Positions 52,384-60,569 of a DNA stretch of 64,000 nucleotides are shown here, piece after piece. This DNA comes from Candidatus Neomicrothrix sp. UBA7884. GTDB taxonomy: Bacteria; Actinomycetota; Acidimicrobiia; Acidimicrobiales; MedAcidi-G1. A program made the position numbers and the translations under genes. Positions within the stretch are counted from its first letter, which is position 1. Each line of letters starts with the position of its first letter. Where the stretch lies: NCBI GenBank assembly GCA_002501135.1, contig DLRQ01000054.1:1-64000 (forward strand). The letters run 5' to 3'. The notes under the pieces were generated by a model. That model saw only the letters and a list, made by a program, of their open reading frames with translations. It did no database searches and had not been told where the DNA came from.

Positions 52384-54513
52384 GTGGCCGGCAACGGCGT
52401 AACCCTCAGAGAACTGGGCGATAGGCCGGTCACGGACCTGAACGGTGTGGGGGAAAAGAGGGCAGCGGCCCTGGCGAAGGTCGACGTTCGCACCGTGCTG
52501 GACATGCTCTGCTACTACCCGCGCCGGTATCTGGACAGGAGCCGCGAGGCCACCATCTCGGCCCTCCCGGTGGGGGACGAGGGGATGGTCCTCGTTCGGG
52601 TCACCTCCGTGGCGGTGCGCCGTACCAGGAACCGTCGGACGCTCGTCGAGGTCAGGGCCGAGGACGAAACCGGTTCGCTGGGCCTGACTTTTTTCAACCA
52701 GCCATGGAGGGAGCGACAGCTGTCGGTCGGAACCGAGGCGGTGGTGTTCGGCAAGGTCGATCAGTACCAGGGCCGCAACCAGATGACGAACCCGCTGGTC
52801 GACCTGGTGGGTGACCAGACGGGCAGGATCGTCGCCGTCTACCCGCAGTCCGAGGCGGCGGGCCTCCACACATGGCAGTTCGACTCCATGACAGCCGAGG
52901 CCCTCCGGAGGGTGACCGGGGGCCGTGGGTTCGCCGATCCGGTGCCGGTCGAGATTCGCGACACGTATCGCCTTGTCGGCCGCTCAGCCGCCTTCAGCGG
53001 CATCCACAGGCCAGGCTCGATGAAGGAGGTGTCCGAGGCCAGGCGGCGCCTGGTGTTTGATGAACTGCTCCGCATTCAGCTCGAGCTGGTCCAACGAAAG
53101 GTCGAGCTGGAGCGGACAACGAGGGGGATTGCCCACGGCGTCCAAGGTGATCTGGTCGGAGCGTTTCACGGTGCCCTCGGTTTTTCCCTGACCGGCGCCC
53201 AGATCCGGACAATCGACGAGATCGGTGCCGACCTGGCCGAGCCACACCCCATGCACAGGCTCCTGCAGGGAGACGTCGGCTCAGGCAAGACCGTCGTTGC
53301 CGTCACCGCAATGCTGGCTGCGGTGCAGGGTGGTCACCAGGGGGCACTGATGGCCCCCACCGGGGTGTTGGCCGAGCAGCACCACATGGGTGTGGCCGAA
53401 CTGCTCGGAGAGCTCACTGTCCCTGACCCGTCGACCCTTCTGGGGAGCCGACCCCTCAGGGTTGACCTGCTCACCGGTCGAACGACGGCCCCCGAGCGCA
53501 GGCGCATCACCGCAGAACTGGCTGCAGGCAGCGTGGACATCCTCATTGGCACGCATGCGCTGATCCAGGAGGGCGTCGAGTTCAACTCCCTCGGAGTCGT
53601 CGTGATTGACGAACAGCACAGGTTCGGCGTCGAACAACGTGCGGCGCTCCGCGAGAAGAACGCCGATGCAACCGTGCCCGACGTCCTCGTCATGACAGCC
53701 ACGCCCATTCCCAGGACGGCAGCCATGACCGTCTACGGCGACCTCGACGTGTCGGTGCTCGACGAGATGCCACCCGGGCGGACACCGATCGTCACCTCGT
53801 GGGTTGAAGATGCCGACGAGGAGGTCTGGCAGGCCGTCAGGTCCGAGGTCGCTGCCGGGCGGCAGGCCTATGTGGTGTGTCCCCTGATCGAGGAGTCCGA
53901 GAACCTCGAGGTCCGATCGGCTGAGGAGACCCTTGCAGATCTGTCCGCCGGGCCGCTTGCCGACCTGCGGTTGGGGCTGCTCCACGGGCGTGTCGGCCAG
54001 GCTGAACGCGAGGAGGCGATGAGCCGGTTCCGTACCGGCGACATCGACGTGATGGTCGCCACCACGGTCATCGAGGTCGGCGTGGATGTACCGAACGCCA
54101 GCATCATGGTGGTGCTCGATGCAGCCCGCTTCGGAATTGCACAGTTGCACCAGCTTCGGGGCCGTGTCGGCAGGGGAGCAGCCGCCAGCAGGTGCATCCT
54201 CGTCGGTGAGGCGCCGACACCTGATTCCGAGGAGCGGCTGAGGGCGCTGGTCCGCAGCACCGACGGCTTTGAACTGGCCGAGGTCGACCTGGAACTGCGC
54301 GGGGAGGGAACGATCATGGGTGAGAGGCAGAAGGGTCGCAATGATCTGCGGCTGGCCTCGTTGCGGCGCGACCGGGAGTGGGTCGAGGTCGCCCGTGAGG
54401 TGGCGGTGGGACTCGTGGGCGACGGTGACGGCATGGCTGTCCATCCCGCCCTGGCAGACGAGGTGGCGCTGTTCCTCGGAGAGGCCGAGTCGGACTTTCT
54501 TCTCAAGTCCTGA
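52384..54513 (+). CDS. recG: ATP-dependent DNA helicase RecG
   Basis: A 709-residue RecG, the branch-migration helicase for stalled forks. N-terminal wedge/OB domain (LNGVGEKRAAALAKVDVRTV, YYPRRYLDRS), Walker A LLQGDVGSGKTVVAVTAMLA, DEQHRFGVEQR, the TATPIPRTAAMTVYGDLDVS motif, LLHGRVGQAEREEAM and the QLRGRVGRG motif VI are in order. GTG start; the C-terminal FLGEAESDFLLKS is full length. Confidence 0.95.
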   Translation: MAGNGVTLRELGDRPVTDLNGVGEKRAAALAKVDVRTVLDMLCYYPRRYLDRSREATISALPVGDEGMVLVRVTSVAVRRTRNRRTLVEVRAEDETGSLGLTFFNQPWRERQLSVGTEAVVFGKVDQYQGRNQMTNPLVDLVGDQTGRIVAVYPQSEAAGLHTWQFDSMTAEALRRVTGGRGFADPVPVEIRDTYRLVGRSAAFSGIHRPGSMKEVSEARRRLVFDELLRIQLELVQRKVELERTTRGIAHGVQGDLVGAFHGALGFSLTGAQIRTIDEIGADLAEPHPMHRLLQGDVGSGKTVVAVTAMLAAVQGGHQGALMAPTGVLAEQHHMGVAELLGELTVPDPSTLLGSRPLRVDLLTGRTTAPERRRITAELAAGSVDILIGTHALIQEGVEFNSLGVVVIDEQHRFGVEQRAALREKNADATVPDVLVMTATPIPRTAAMTVYGDLDVSVLDEMPPGRTPIVTSWVEDADEEVWQAVRSEVAAGRQAYVVCPLIEESENLEVRSAEETLADLSAGPLADLRLGLLHGRVGQAEREEAMSRFRTGDIDVMVATTVIEVGVDVPNASIMVVLDAARFGIAQLHQLRGRVGRGAAASRCILVGEAPTPDSEERLRALVRSTDGFELAEVDLELRGEGTIMGERQKGRNDLRLASLRRDREWVEVAREVAVGLVGDGDGMAVHPALADEVALFLGEAESDFLLKS

Positions 54514-54533
54514 ACCCCGTGGGTGTGCGGTCG

Positions 54534-54698
54534 CTACAGGTCGGGCTCGTCGTCGGCCATGACGATGTCCCAGCGGTCCATGCAGAGCTCGCACCTGTAG
54601 GCGACAGAGTCGCCCGGCTCCAGATCGTGGTCAGGAGCGCCGAGCAGATGGCATGTTCCGCCGCAGTCGACACAGACAATGGTGGCAGGTGCTTTCAC
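54534..54698 (-). CDS. Small zinc-ribbon protein
   Basis: A 54-residue protein with two CxxC pairs (IVCVDCGGTCHLLG and YRCELCMDRWDIVM), a typical small zinc ribbon, and an acidic tail. The GTG at 54698 is chosen because the upstream frame runs into the rsmD region. The gene lies on the opposite strand between recG and rsmD, a placement I believe is common in actinobacteria. Function unknown. Confidence 0.75.
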   Translation of the reverse strand: MKAPATIVCVDCGGTCHLLGAPDHDLEPGDSVAYRCELCMDRWDIVMADDEPDL

Positions 54699-54777
54699 GG
54701 GTCGGACCGTAGCGGCCCCGCCGCCACCGCCCACGACGAAGCGGGCACCATACTTGGCCGATGGGAGTGCGTAGCCA

Positions 54778-55365
54778 ATGAGGGTTGTAGCGGGAACCGC
54801 CGGAGGTCGCCGCCTGGCCGGTCCCACCGGGCCGGGGCTGCGACCGACCAGCGACAGGGTCAGGGAGTCCATGTTCAACGCCCTCTACAGCCTCGGTGCG
54901 ATCGAGGGAGCCGTGGTGCTCGACCTGTTCGCCGGAACCGGGGCCCTCGGAATCGAGGCGCTGTCGCGTGGAGCCGAACGGGCGGTGTTCGTTGAGAACT
55001 CAAGGTCCGGTGCCGACCTTGTCCGCCAGAACGTGGCAACCTGTGGCATGGATGACCGGGCCGAGGTCGTCGTTGCCGACGGCACCTCATGGGCCCGGGC
55101 AGACCGCACGGAGTGGGACCTTGTGCTCCTTGATCCGCCGTACGACTTCGACTCCTGGCCTGATCTCCTCGACTCGGTGGCGGGCGGTGCACCGGGGTCG
55201 GTGGTGGTCGTCGAGTCGAACCATGAACTTGATCCCGGCCCACGGTGGAATGTCGAGTCCACCCGTCGCCACGGGAGTACCGTGGTGATGCTGATGAGGC
55301 CAGCCTCCGAAGCCGGCCAACCAGCCAACCAACCAACCGACCCGACTGGGAGCCACCACAAGTGA
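54778..55365 (+). CDS. rsmD: 16S rRNA (guanine(966)-N2)-methyltransferase RsmD
   Basis: A 195-residue Rossmann methyltransferase. RVVAGTAGGRRLAGPTG, GLRPTSDRVRESMFNALYSL, motif I VVLDLFAGTGALGIEALSRG and the NPPY-type motif LVLLDPPYDFDSWP are diagnostic; it methylates G966 in the 30S subunit. The last about 20 residues (AGQPANQPTDPTG) are a low-complexity tail encoded partly by a CCAA tetranucleotide repeat. The stop overlaps the coaD start (GTGA). Confidence 0.92.
   Translation: MRVVAGTAGGRRLAGPTGPGLRPTSDRVRESMFNALYSLGAIEGAVVLDLFAGTGALGIEALSRGAERAVFVENSRSGADLVRQNVATCGMDDRAEVVVADGTSWARADRTEWDLVLLDPPYDFDSWPDLLDSVAGGAPGSVVVVESNHELDPGPRWNVESTRRHGSTVVMLMRPASEAGQPANQPTDPTGSHHK
55317..55338 (+). 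repeat. CCAA tetranucleotide repeat in the 3' end of rsmD
   Basis: Five tetranucleotide units, CCAA-CCAG-CCAA-CCAA-CCAA, followed by CC, lie 24 bases before the coaD start. The unit length is not a multiple of three, so slippage would shift the frame of the rsmD tail and its coupling to coaD. Confidence 0.7.
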
Positions 55366-55841
55366 CCCGAGTCCTATATCCCGGATCTTTCGATCCTGTC
55401 CACAACGGCCATATCGAGATGGTCGAGACCTCGGCACGCCTGTTCGACGAGGTGGTGGTGGCCGCCCTGATCAACCCGTCCAAGGGCGACGGCCTGTTCG
55501 ACCTCGACGAGCGCATGGGCCTGCTCGACGACTGCTTCGACCACCTGCCCAACGTCTCGACCACCTCTTTCGATGGGCTCGTGGTCGATCTGGCCCGAGA
55601 GGTCGGTGCCGACTTCATCATTAAGGGTCTGCGGGCGGTGTCCGACTTCGAGAGCGAACTCCAGATGGCCCAGATGAACTCGGCGATCTCCGGAGTCGAG
55701 ACACTCTTTCTGCCTACGGCATCCCGACGCTCGTTCCTGGCATCGCGGCTCATCCGGGAGGTGGCACGTCTGGGCGGCGACGTCTCCACAATGGTTCCAG
55801 ACCCGGTCTCCAGGCGTCTGGCTGACCGGTTCACATCATGA
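55362..55841 (+). CDS. coaD: Phosphopantetheine adenylyltransferase CoaD
   Basis: A 159-residue nucleotidyltransferase for the fourth step of coenzyme A synthesis. VLYPGSFDPVHNGHIEMVET carries the HxGH motif; FIIKGLRAVSDFESELQMAQ is diagnostic for CoaD. The late segment RSFLASRLIREVARLGGDVS replaces the usual ISSSxVKE serines with LASR. The GTG overlaps the rsmD TGA; the stop overlaps the next ATG by four bases. Confidence 0.93.
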   Translation: MTRVLYPGSFDPVHNGHIEMVETSARLFDEVVVAALINPSKGDGLFDLDERMGLLDDCFDHLPNVSTTSFDGLVVDLAREVGADFIIKGLRAVSDFESELQMAQMNSAISGVETLFLPTASRRSFLASRLIREVARLGGDVSTMVPDPVSRRLADRFTS

Positions 55842-56479
55842 CCGATCAGCCGACTCCGGTCCCTCCCGCCTCGGAGACCTTCCAGGCGCCATTACCGGTG
55901 TCCTCCGATCCGTACCGCCCGCCCCAGGTCGAGGCAATCCTCAGGCAGGCACGCGAGGTCGTGGCGTCGGCCCGCCCGATGCCCCTGTCCACCTCATCGA
56001 TGATCAACAAGGACGAGCTGTTGAACATGCTCGACGAGGCTGTCGCGCGCCTCCCCGACGAACTTCGGGCCGCACGCTGGCTGCTCAAGGAGCGTGAGGA
56101 GTTTTTGGCGAAGGTCCGCGGCGAGGGCGACGACATCCTCGAACTGGCCAGGTCCAGGGCCGAGCGTCTCGTGCAGCGCACTGAGGTAGTCAGGACCGCT
56201 GAACAGCGTGCACGGCAACTTCTCGAAACTGCCCGCGAAGAGGCCCGTCGGATGCGGCGCGAAACTGAGGACTACTGCGACCAGAAGCTTGGGAGCTTCG
56301 AGACCCTTCTCACGAGCACCAGGGATGCCATCGCCAACGGTCGCCGGCGCCTCCAGGAGACCGTGCTCGACCGGGATCGCGAGAACCGTGAGGCCGAGGC
56401 CGAAGAGGCCGAGGCCGTCAGGTCGCGATCCGCCTCGGTTTTCTTCGATCAGGACCAGGAAACCGACGAGCCCGGCTGA
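55838..56479 (+). CDS. SepIVA/DivIVA-like coiled-coil protein
   Basis: A 213-residue protein: a Pro-rich N-terminus, then a long charged coiled coil from about residue 60 (KDELLNMLDEAVARLPDELR, WLLKEREEFLAKVRGEGDDI, RAERLVQRTEVVRTAEQRAR) and an acidic tail. Position beside DUF177, rnc, fpg and smc matches mycobacterial SepIVA (Rv2927c region), a DivIVA-domain protein needed for septation and polar growth. Overlaps coaD by four bases. Family by context and composition; no catalytic domain. Confidence 0.72.
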   Translation: MTDQPTPVPPASETFQAPLPVSSDPYRPPQVEAILRQAREVVASARPMPLSTSSMINKDELLNMLDEAVARLPDELRAARWLLKEREEFLAKVRGEGDDILELARSRAERLVQRTEVVRTAEQRARQLLETAREEARRMRRETEDYCDQKLGSFETLLTSTRDAIANGRRRLQETVLDRDRENREAEAEEAEAVRSRSASVFFDQDQETDEPG

Positions 56480-56517
56480 CGCCGGCATTACCCCGACCGC
56501 CTGGTGACGTTGCTGCC

Positions 56518-57081
56518 ATGACCAGAGACCTCCTGTTTTCCCTCGATGCCCTTCGGCGGCGTCGCGACGTGGTCCGGGAGGTCGACCTCGAGGTCGACCT
56601 TGACGACCTGGTCGTCGGTGGTGTCGACGTAACCGACGGTCGGGTTGCCCTCTCGCTGGTTGTAGAGGTCCGCGGAAGTGAGGTTGCGGTTACCGGCAGG
56701 CTGGCGGCTGACTGGACCGGTGAGTGTCGACGTTGCCTCGAATCCGTTTCCGGCCAGCTCGACCTTGAGGTCGGCGAGGTCTATGTGCCGGACCGCCCCG
56801 ACAGCGAGGGAAACCTCCCCGACACGGGCAACGTCTACCTGCTGACGGGAGAGAACCTCGACCTTGAACCTCTCGTGCGAGACGCAGTGCTCCTGTCGCT
56901 TCCCCTCTCGCCACTGTGCAGCGACGAGTGTGAGGGCCCCGACACCGAACGATTCCCCACCGGGGTCCCGCCCGACGGTTACTTCACCGGTGAGAAACCC
57001 ATGGACCCGAGATGGGCGGTGCTCGACGTCCTTCGGGAGGGCGCAGTCGAAGACGACAATGCCCCCGGAGCCTCATCCTGA
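56518..57081 (+). CDS. YceD/DUF177 family protein (23S rRNA accumulation)
   Basis: A 187-residue DUF177 protein. VAVTGRLAADWTGECRRCLE contains the CxxC pair, and LPLSPLCSDECEGPDTERFP is the matching second Cys block; LEPLVRDAVLLSLP precedes it. DUF177 genes sit directly before rpmF in most bacteria, as here, and the E. coli homologue YceD helps 23S rRNA accumulate. ATG start, 38 bases after the coiled-coil gene. Confidence 0.9.
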   Translation: MTRDLLFSLDALRRRRDVVREVDLEVDLDDLVVGGVDVTDGRVALSLVVEVRGSEVAVTGRLAADWTGECRRCLESVSGQLDLEVGEVYVPDRPDSEGNLPDTGNVYLLTGENLDLEPLVRDAVLLSLPLSPLCSDECEGPDTERFPTGVPPDGYFTGEKPMDPRWAVLDVLREGAVEDDNAPGASS

Positions 57082-57222
57082 CTCCGGACCACATGGGAAC
57101 ACCGGGTGTGGCCCCGGTGCGGGTTGTGTGGTCTCCCCGCTAGCCTTGCCGGGTCGTCAGGACAGCATCCCGTTTGTCCTGATACCCATTTCAGACCGCC
57201 GATCATCACCGAGGAACCGACG

Positions 57223-57402
57223 ATGGCCGTTCCCAAGAAGAAGACCTCAAAGGCCAAGGGCCGTAGCCGCAAGGCGGCCGCCTGGACCCTTGGCACTGCA
57301 TCACGAAGTGCGTGCGACCGGTGTGGCGCCACCAAGCGACCCCACCACGTGTGTGGCAACTGCGGCTGGTACGCAGGACGCCAGGCAGTAGAAGTCGACT
57401 GA
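57223..57402 (+). CDS. rpmF: Ribosomal protein bL32, zinc-binding form
   Basis: A 59-residue L32: MAVPKKKTSKAKGRSRKAAA is the family start, and SACDRCGATKRPHHVCGNCG holds the two CxxC zinc pairs. The ATG at 57223 is certain from this match. A 141-base gap separates it from DUF177 and may hold an additional promoter. Confidence 0.96.
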   Translation: MAVPKKKTSKAKGRSRKAAAWTLGTASRSACDRCGATKRPHHVCGNCGWYAGRQAVEVD

Positions 57403-57452
57403 CCGGCACACGGTCATTCCCCTGTGTCCCAGCTTCTGACAACAGGGCCCTG

Positions 57453-58433
57453 ATGCTCCCCATTGCCGTAGACGCAATGGGAGGCGACAACGCCCCGTCC
57501 GAGATCGTTGCCGGCGCGCGTCTCGCCGCCGACGAGGGCACGCCCGTCCTGCTGGTGGGTCGTCCCGACGAGATGGGCGACACCGGTGGCCTGCCGGTCA
57601 TCGAGGCATCAGAGGTCATCGCCATGGACGCCGAGCCCGGCTCCAGCGTTCGCCGCATGAAGGACTCCTCGCTGGTCCGTGCCGCCGAGGCGGTTCGCGA
57701 CGGCGCCGCCTCGGCCATGGTCAGTGCAGGAAACACCGGTGCGACAATGGCAAGCGCCCTGCTCCGGATGGGCCGGATACGCGGGGTTTCCCGGCCTGCC
57801 ATCGCCACCCTTCTCCCGGCACCCGGCACAACACCCACGGTGCTCCTTGATGCCGGCGCAAACTCCGAGTGCAACCCCGAGTGGCTGGTTCAGTTCGGGC
57901 AGATGGGAGCCGTGTTCGCAACGGACCGTCTCGGTATCGCAGAACCGCGTGTTGCGCTGTTGTCCATCGGCGAGGAGGCCGGCAAGGGCAGCCCGCTCGT
58001 GAAGGAGGCCTACAAGGCCCTCGCCGAGGCCGAGTTCAGGCAGGGAGCATTCATCGGAAACGTCGAGGGCAGGGACCTGCTCACCGACGCTGCCGATGTG
58101 GTGGTCACCGACGGGTTCACCGGCAACGTGGCTCTCAAGGCACTCGAGGGAAGCATGAAGACCCTCATCACCGCCCTGCTCACGAGCATGTCGTCCCGGC
58201 CCGAGGCCATCGAGGCCGCCGACGTCCTGGCACCCGAGTTCGACGCCCTCTACCGGCAGTTCCACCCCGACACATATGGCGGGGCGATGCTCCTCGGCGT
58301 GAGGGGCGTCTGCATCATCAGCCACGGTTCCACCGGGGCCACGGCGATGAAGAACGCCATCGGCATGGCTGCCGAGATGGTCGAGACCGGCGTGGTCGGC
58401 CATCTGGAGGCGGCCGTGGGCGAAACGGGCTGA
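57453..58433 (+). CDS. plsX: Phosphate acyltransferase PlsX
   Basis: A 326-residue PlsX converting acyl-ACP to acyl-phosphate for phospholipid synthesis. The N-terminal PIAVDAMGGDNAPSEIVAGA, VSAGNTGATMASALLRMGRI, LDAGANSECNPEWLVQFGQM and VTDGFTGNVALKALEGSMKT blocks are diagnostic. ATG at 57453 chosen over an upstream frame overlapping rpmF. With acpP next and fakA upstream it belongs to the fatty-acid-to-phospholipid branch. Confidence 0.95.
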   Translation: MLPIAVDAMGGDNAPSEIVAGARLAADEGTPVLLVGRPDEMGDTGGLPVIEASEVIAMDAEPGSSVRRMKDSSLVRAAEAVRDGAASAMVSAGNTGATMASALLRMGRIRGVSRPAIATLLPAPGTTPTVLLDAGANSECNPEWLVQFGQMGAVFATDRLGIAEPRVALLSIGEEAGKGSPLVKEAYKALAEAEFRQGAFIGNVEGRDLLTDAADVVVTDGFTGNVALKALEGSMKTLITALLTSMSSRPEAIEAADVLAPEFDALYRQFHPDTYGGAMLLGVRGVCIISHGSTGATAMKNAIGMAAEMVETGVVGHLEAAVGETG

Positions 58434-58559
58434 GTCCTGCACGACATTCCAGACGGTTTGACCACATGTCGCATCATTTGAACCAATGCTCATCATCCGT
58501 ATCGCTCCGCTAGGATTCGGACGGTCGTTTACGCAGCAGATGGCGACAAGGAGCCTCAG

Positions 58560-58850
58560 GTGCCAGCAGAAACCCATGTCGAAGGCACCCCTGTGGGGCG
58601 CGACGAGGTTCTCGGAATAATCCGGGAGCGGCTTGCCGACATCCTCGAGATCGAACCGTCCGCGATCAGCGAGGGCGCATCCTTCGCCGACGATCTGAAC
58701 GCCGACTCCCTGGCGCTCATCGAGCTGGTCGAGGCCCTCGAAGAGGAGTTGGGCGAGCGTTCGGTGGGTTTCAGGTTCGACGACGACGACCTCGACGACC
58801 TCAGGTCCGTACGCGACGCCGTCGACTATGTCGTCTCCCGCCTCGGCTGA
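58560..58850 (+). CDS. acpP: Acyl carrier protein
   Basis: A 96-residue ACP. The phosphopantetheine site is FADDLNADSLALIELVEALE with the Ser in DSL. It is longer than the usual 77-80 residues because of a 14-residue N-terminal leader and an acidic insertion (FRFDDDDLDDL) before the last helix. GTG start with AAGGAG upstream. The stop lies inside the rnc start region (overlap 23 bases). Confidence 0.9.
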   Translation: MPAETHVEGTPVGRDEVLGIIRERLADILEIEPSAISEGASFADDLNADSLALIELVEALEEELGERSVGFRFDDDDLDDLRSVRDAVDYVVSRLG

Positions 58851-59628
58851 GAACCTGGTCATCGACCACCCGACCAGCGAGCAGCCCGCTGAGGGCGCTG
58901 TCGCCTCGGCGCTCGACGCCTTTGAGGCCGCCCTCGGTCACCGGTTCGCCGATCCCCAGCTCCTGACATCGGCCCTGACCCACCGTTCCTGGTGTGCTGA
59001 ACACGGTGGCAGGTCCAACGAACGCCTCGAGTTCCTTGGCGATGCGGTGCTCGGTCTTGCAGTCGCCGACCGTGCGTTTCGCTCCCGGCCCGACCACGAC
59101 GAGGGAGACCTGGCCAAGATCAGGTCGGCCGTCGTCAGCGAGGACGCTCTGGCCGATGCAGCGCGCTCCATCGGGTTGGGCGGAGTGCTGCTGCTGGGTC
59201 GCGGAGAGGCGGCATCTGGCGGCCGCGACAAGTCCTCGATTCTCTGTGACGCCATGGAGGCGGTTGTCGGAGCCGTGTTCCTCGACGCCGGTCACGCCCG
59301 CGCAACCGAGGTTGTTCACGGCCTGCTGGCCGAACCAATCAGGGCCGCCTCGCTCCGCCCGGGCGACAACGACCACAAGACCCGCCTTCAGGAGATGGTG
59401 GCGCAGGCCTCCTACGAGGTCCCCCGTTACCTCGTCACCTCTGACGGCCCTGAACATGAGACCAGGTTCAGGGCCGTTGTCGAGGTGGGTGACCAGACCT
59501 TCGGCCCGGGCCACGGAACGTCCAAGAAGAGGGCCGAACAGGCGGCGGCAGAAATTGCGTGCGCGTCCCTCGCCGATGGGCAGATCCCAATGTTTGAGAC
59601 AACCGAGATAACCGGAGACAAGCCATGA
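58828..59628 (+). CDS. rnc: Ribonuclease III
   Basis: A 266-residue RNase III processing rRNA and other double-stranded RNA. Signature NERLEFLGDAVLGLAVAD, DALADAARSIGLGGVLLLGR, the metal Glu in DAMEAVVGAVFLDAG, and a C-terminal dsRNA-binding domain (DHKTRLQEMVAQASYEVPRY, HGTSKKRAEQAAAEIACASL). The ATG at 58828 overlaps acpP; the stop overlaps the next ATG by four bases (ATGA). Confidence 0.95.
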   Translation: MSSPASAENLVIDHPTSEQPAEGAVASALDAFEAALGHRFADPQLLTSALTHRSWCAEHGGRSNERLEFLGDAVLGLAVADRAFRSRPDHDEGDLAKIRSAVVSEDALADAARSIGLGGVLLLGRGEAASGGRDKSSILCDAMEAVVGAVFLDAGHARATEVVHGLLAEPIRAASLRPGDNDHKTRLQEMVAQASYEVPRYLVTSDGPEHETRFRAVVEVGDQTFGPGHGTSKKRAEQAAAEIACASLADGQIPMFETTEITGDKP

Positions 59629-60467
59629 CAGTCGCGTACGAGTTGCCCGAAATAGAGACCATCAGGCGCGATCTGGACCGCGACATCAGTGGCCGCAAGG
59701 TCAAGTCCGCCGAAGCCGCCTCGATGGCGGTCCTCGGCCGGTACCGCAACCGCAAGTCGTTCACCTCCGGGCTGGTGGGCCGAAAGCTGGACTCGGTGAA
59801 GCGCCTCGGCCTGCACCTCCTCATCGGCCTCGACGGCGAGGACCTGCTTGTGATCCGGATGGGACCCGGGTCATCGCTCAGACGTCACCCAGCCCGAGAC
59901 GCCGTAGAGCCCGGAACTGAGCTGACCATCACCTTTACCCAGGGAGGCCAGCTGCGCCTCGTCGATCCCGAAGGCGACTCCGAGGTCTTCGTGGTTGGAG
60001 CCGACGAACTGATGACTGAGGTACCGGGCCTGGCGGCACTGGGTATCGACCCCGTCGGTGAGCCCATCCCGCTGAACGTGTTCGCCGGTCAGGTTCTGGG
60101 ACGCGAGATGGAACTCAAGGCGTTCTTGACCGACGACTCGGTGGTCGTTGGTCTGGGCGACATCTACAGCGACGAGGTCCTGTTTCACGCCGGTCTCCTC
60201 TACGACCGGGGGAGCGCAACGCTGTCGACCCAGGAGGTCCGCCGGCTCTACCGGGCCCTTATCGAGACGGTCCACGACGCAATCAAGTACAGGGGTACGA
60301 GCATTGAATCCAGGCCCTTTGTCGACGCGTACGGCGAACCCGGCGACTTCGGTGTACACCTCGCCGTGTACGGGCGGGCCGGAGAGCTCAGCCCCAGGAG
60401 CCGGGCGCCGATACAGCGCATCAAGCTGAAGGGCAGCTGGGTCTACTACTGCGACACGCAGGTCTGA
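59625..60467 (+). CDS. Fpg/MutM-like protein, catalytically degenerate
   Basis: A 280-residue protein aligned along its length with formamidopyrimidine-DNA glycosylase and in the usual rnc-fpg-smc position. The start reads MTVAYELPEIET where active Fpg has MPELPEVET, so the catalytic N-terminal Pro is absent. The Lys of the AKYLL motif is Leu63 (RLGLHLLIGL), the lesion-loop RRFG is EGDS (116-119), the GNIY Asn is Asp179 (GLGDIYSDE), and the zinc finger keeps only one of four Cys (VYGRAGELSPRSR... WVYYCDTQV). The fold is probably kept, glycosylase/lyase chemistry probably not. The only possible start nearby is this ATG. Confidence 0.85.
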   Translation: MTVAYELPEIETIRRDLDRDISGRKVKSAEAASMAVLGRYRNRKSFTSGLVGRKLDSVKRLGLHLLIGLDGEDLLVIRMGPGSSLRRHPARDAVEPGTELTITFTQGGQLRLVDPEGDSEVFVVGADELMTEVPGLAALGIDPVGEPIPLNVFAGQVLGREMELKAFLTDDSVVVGLGDIYSDEVLFHAGLLYDRGSATLSTQEVRRLYRALIETVHDAIKYRGTSIESRPFVDAYGEPGDFGVHLAVYGRAGELSPRSRAPIQRIKLKGSWVYYCDTQV

Positions 60468-60569
60468 TTTCCCCGGGGCGGGGGCGCGCCTCCAGTGCCG
60501 TTGGGCGCGCCTAATGTGGTCGGATGAGTAATGACACCGGTGTGATTCAGGCGCTGTAGGGTCTCGACA

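Noticed and set aside
55740..55790. CoaD has LASR in place of the usual serine-rich ISSSxVKE segment.
   Set aside because: All other CoaD motifs and the length are normal, and the segment varies within the family, so it is not enough to suggest altered function.
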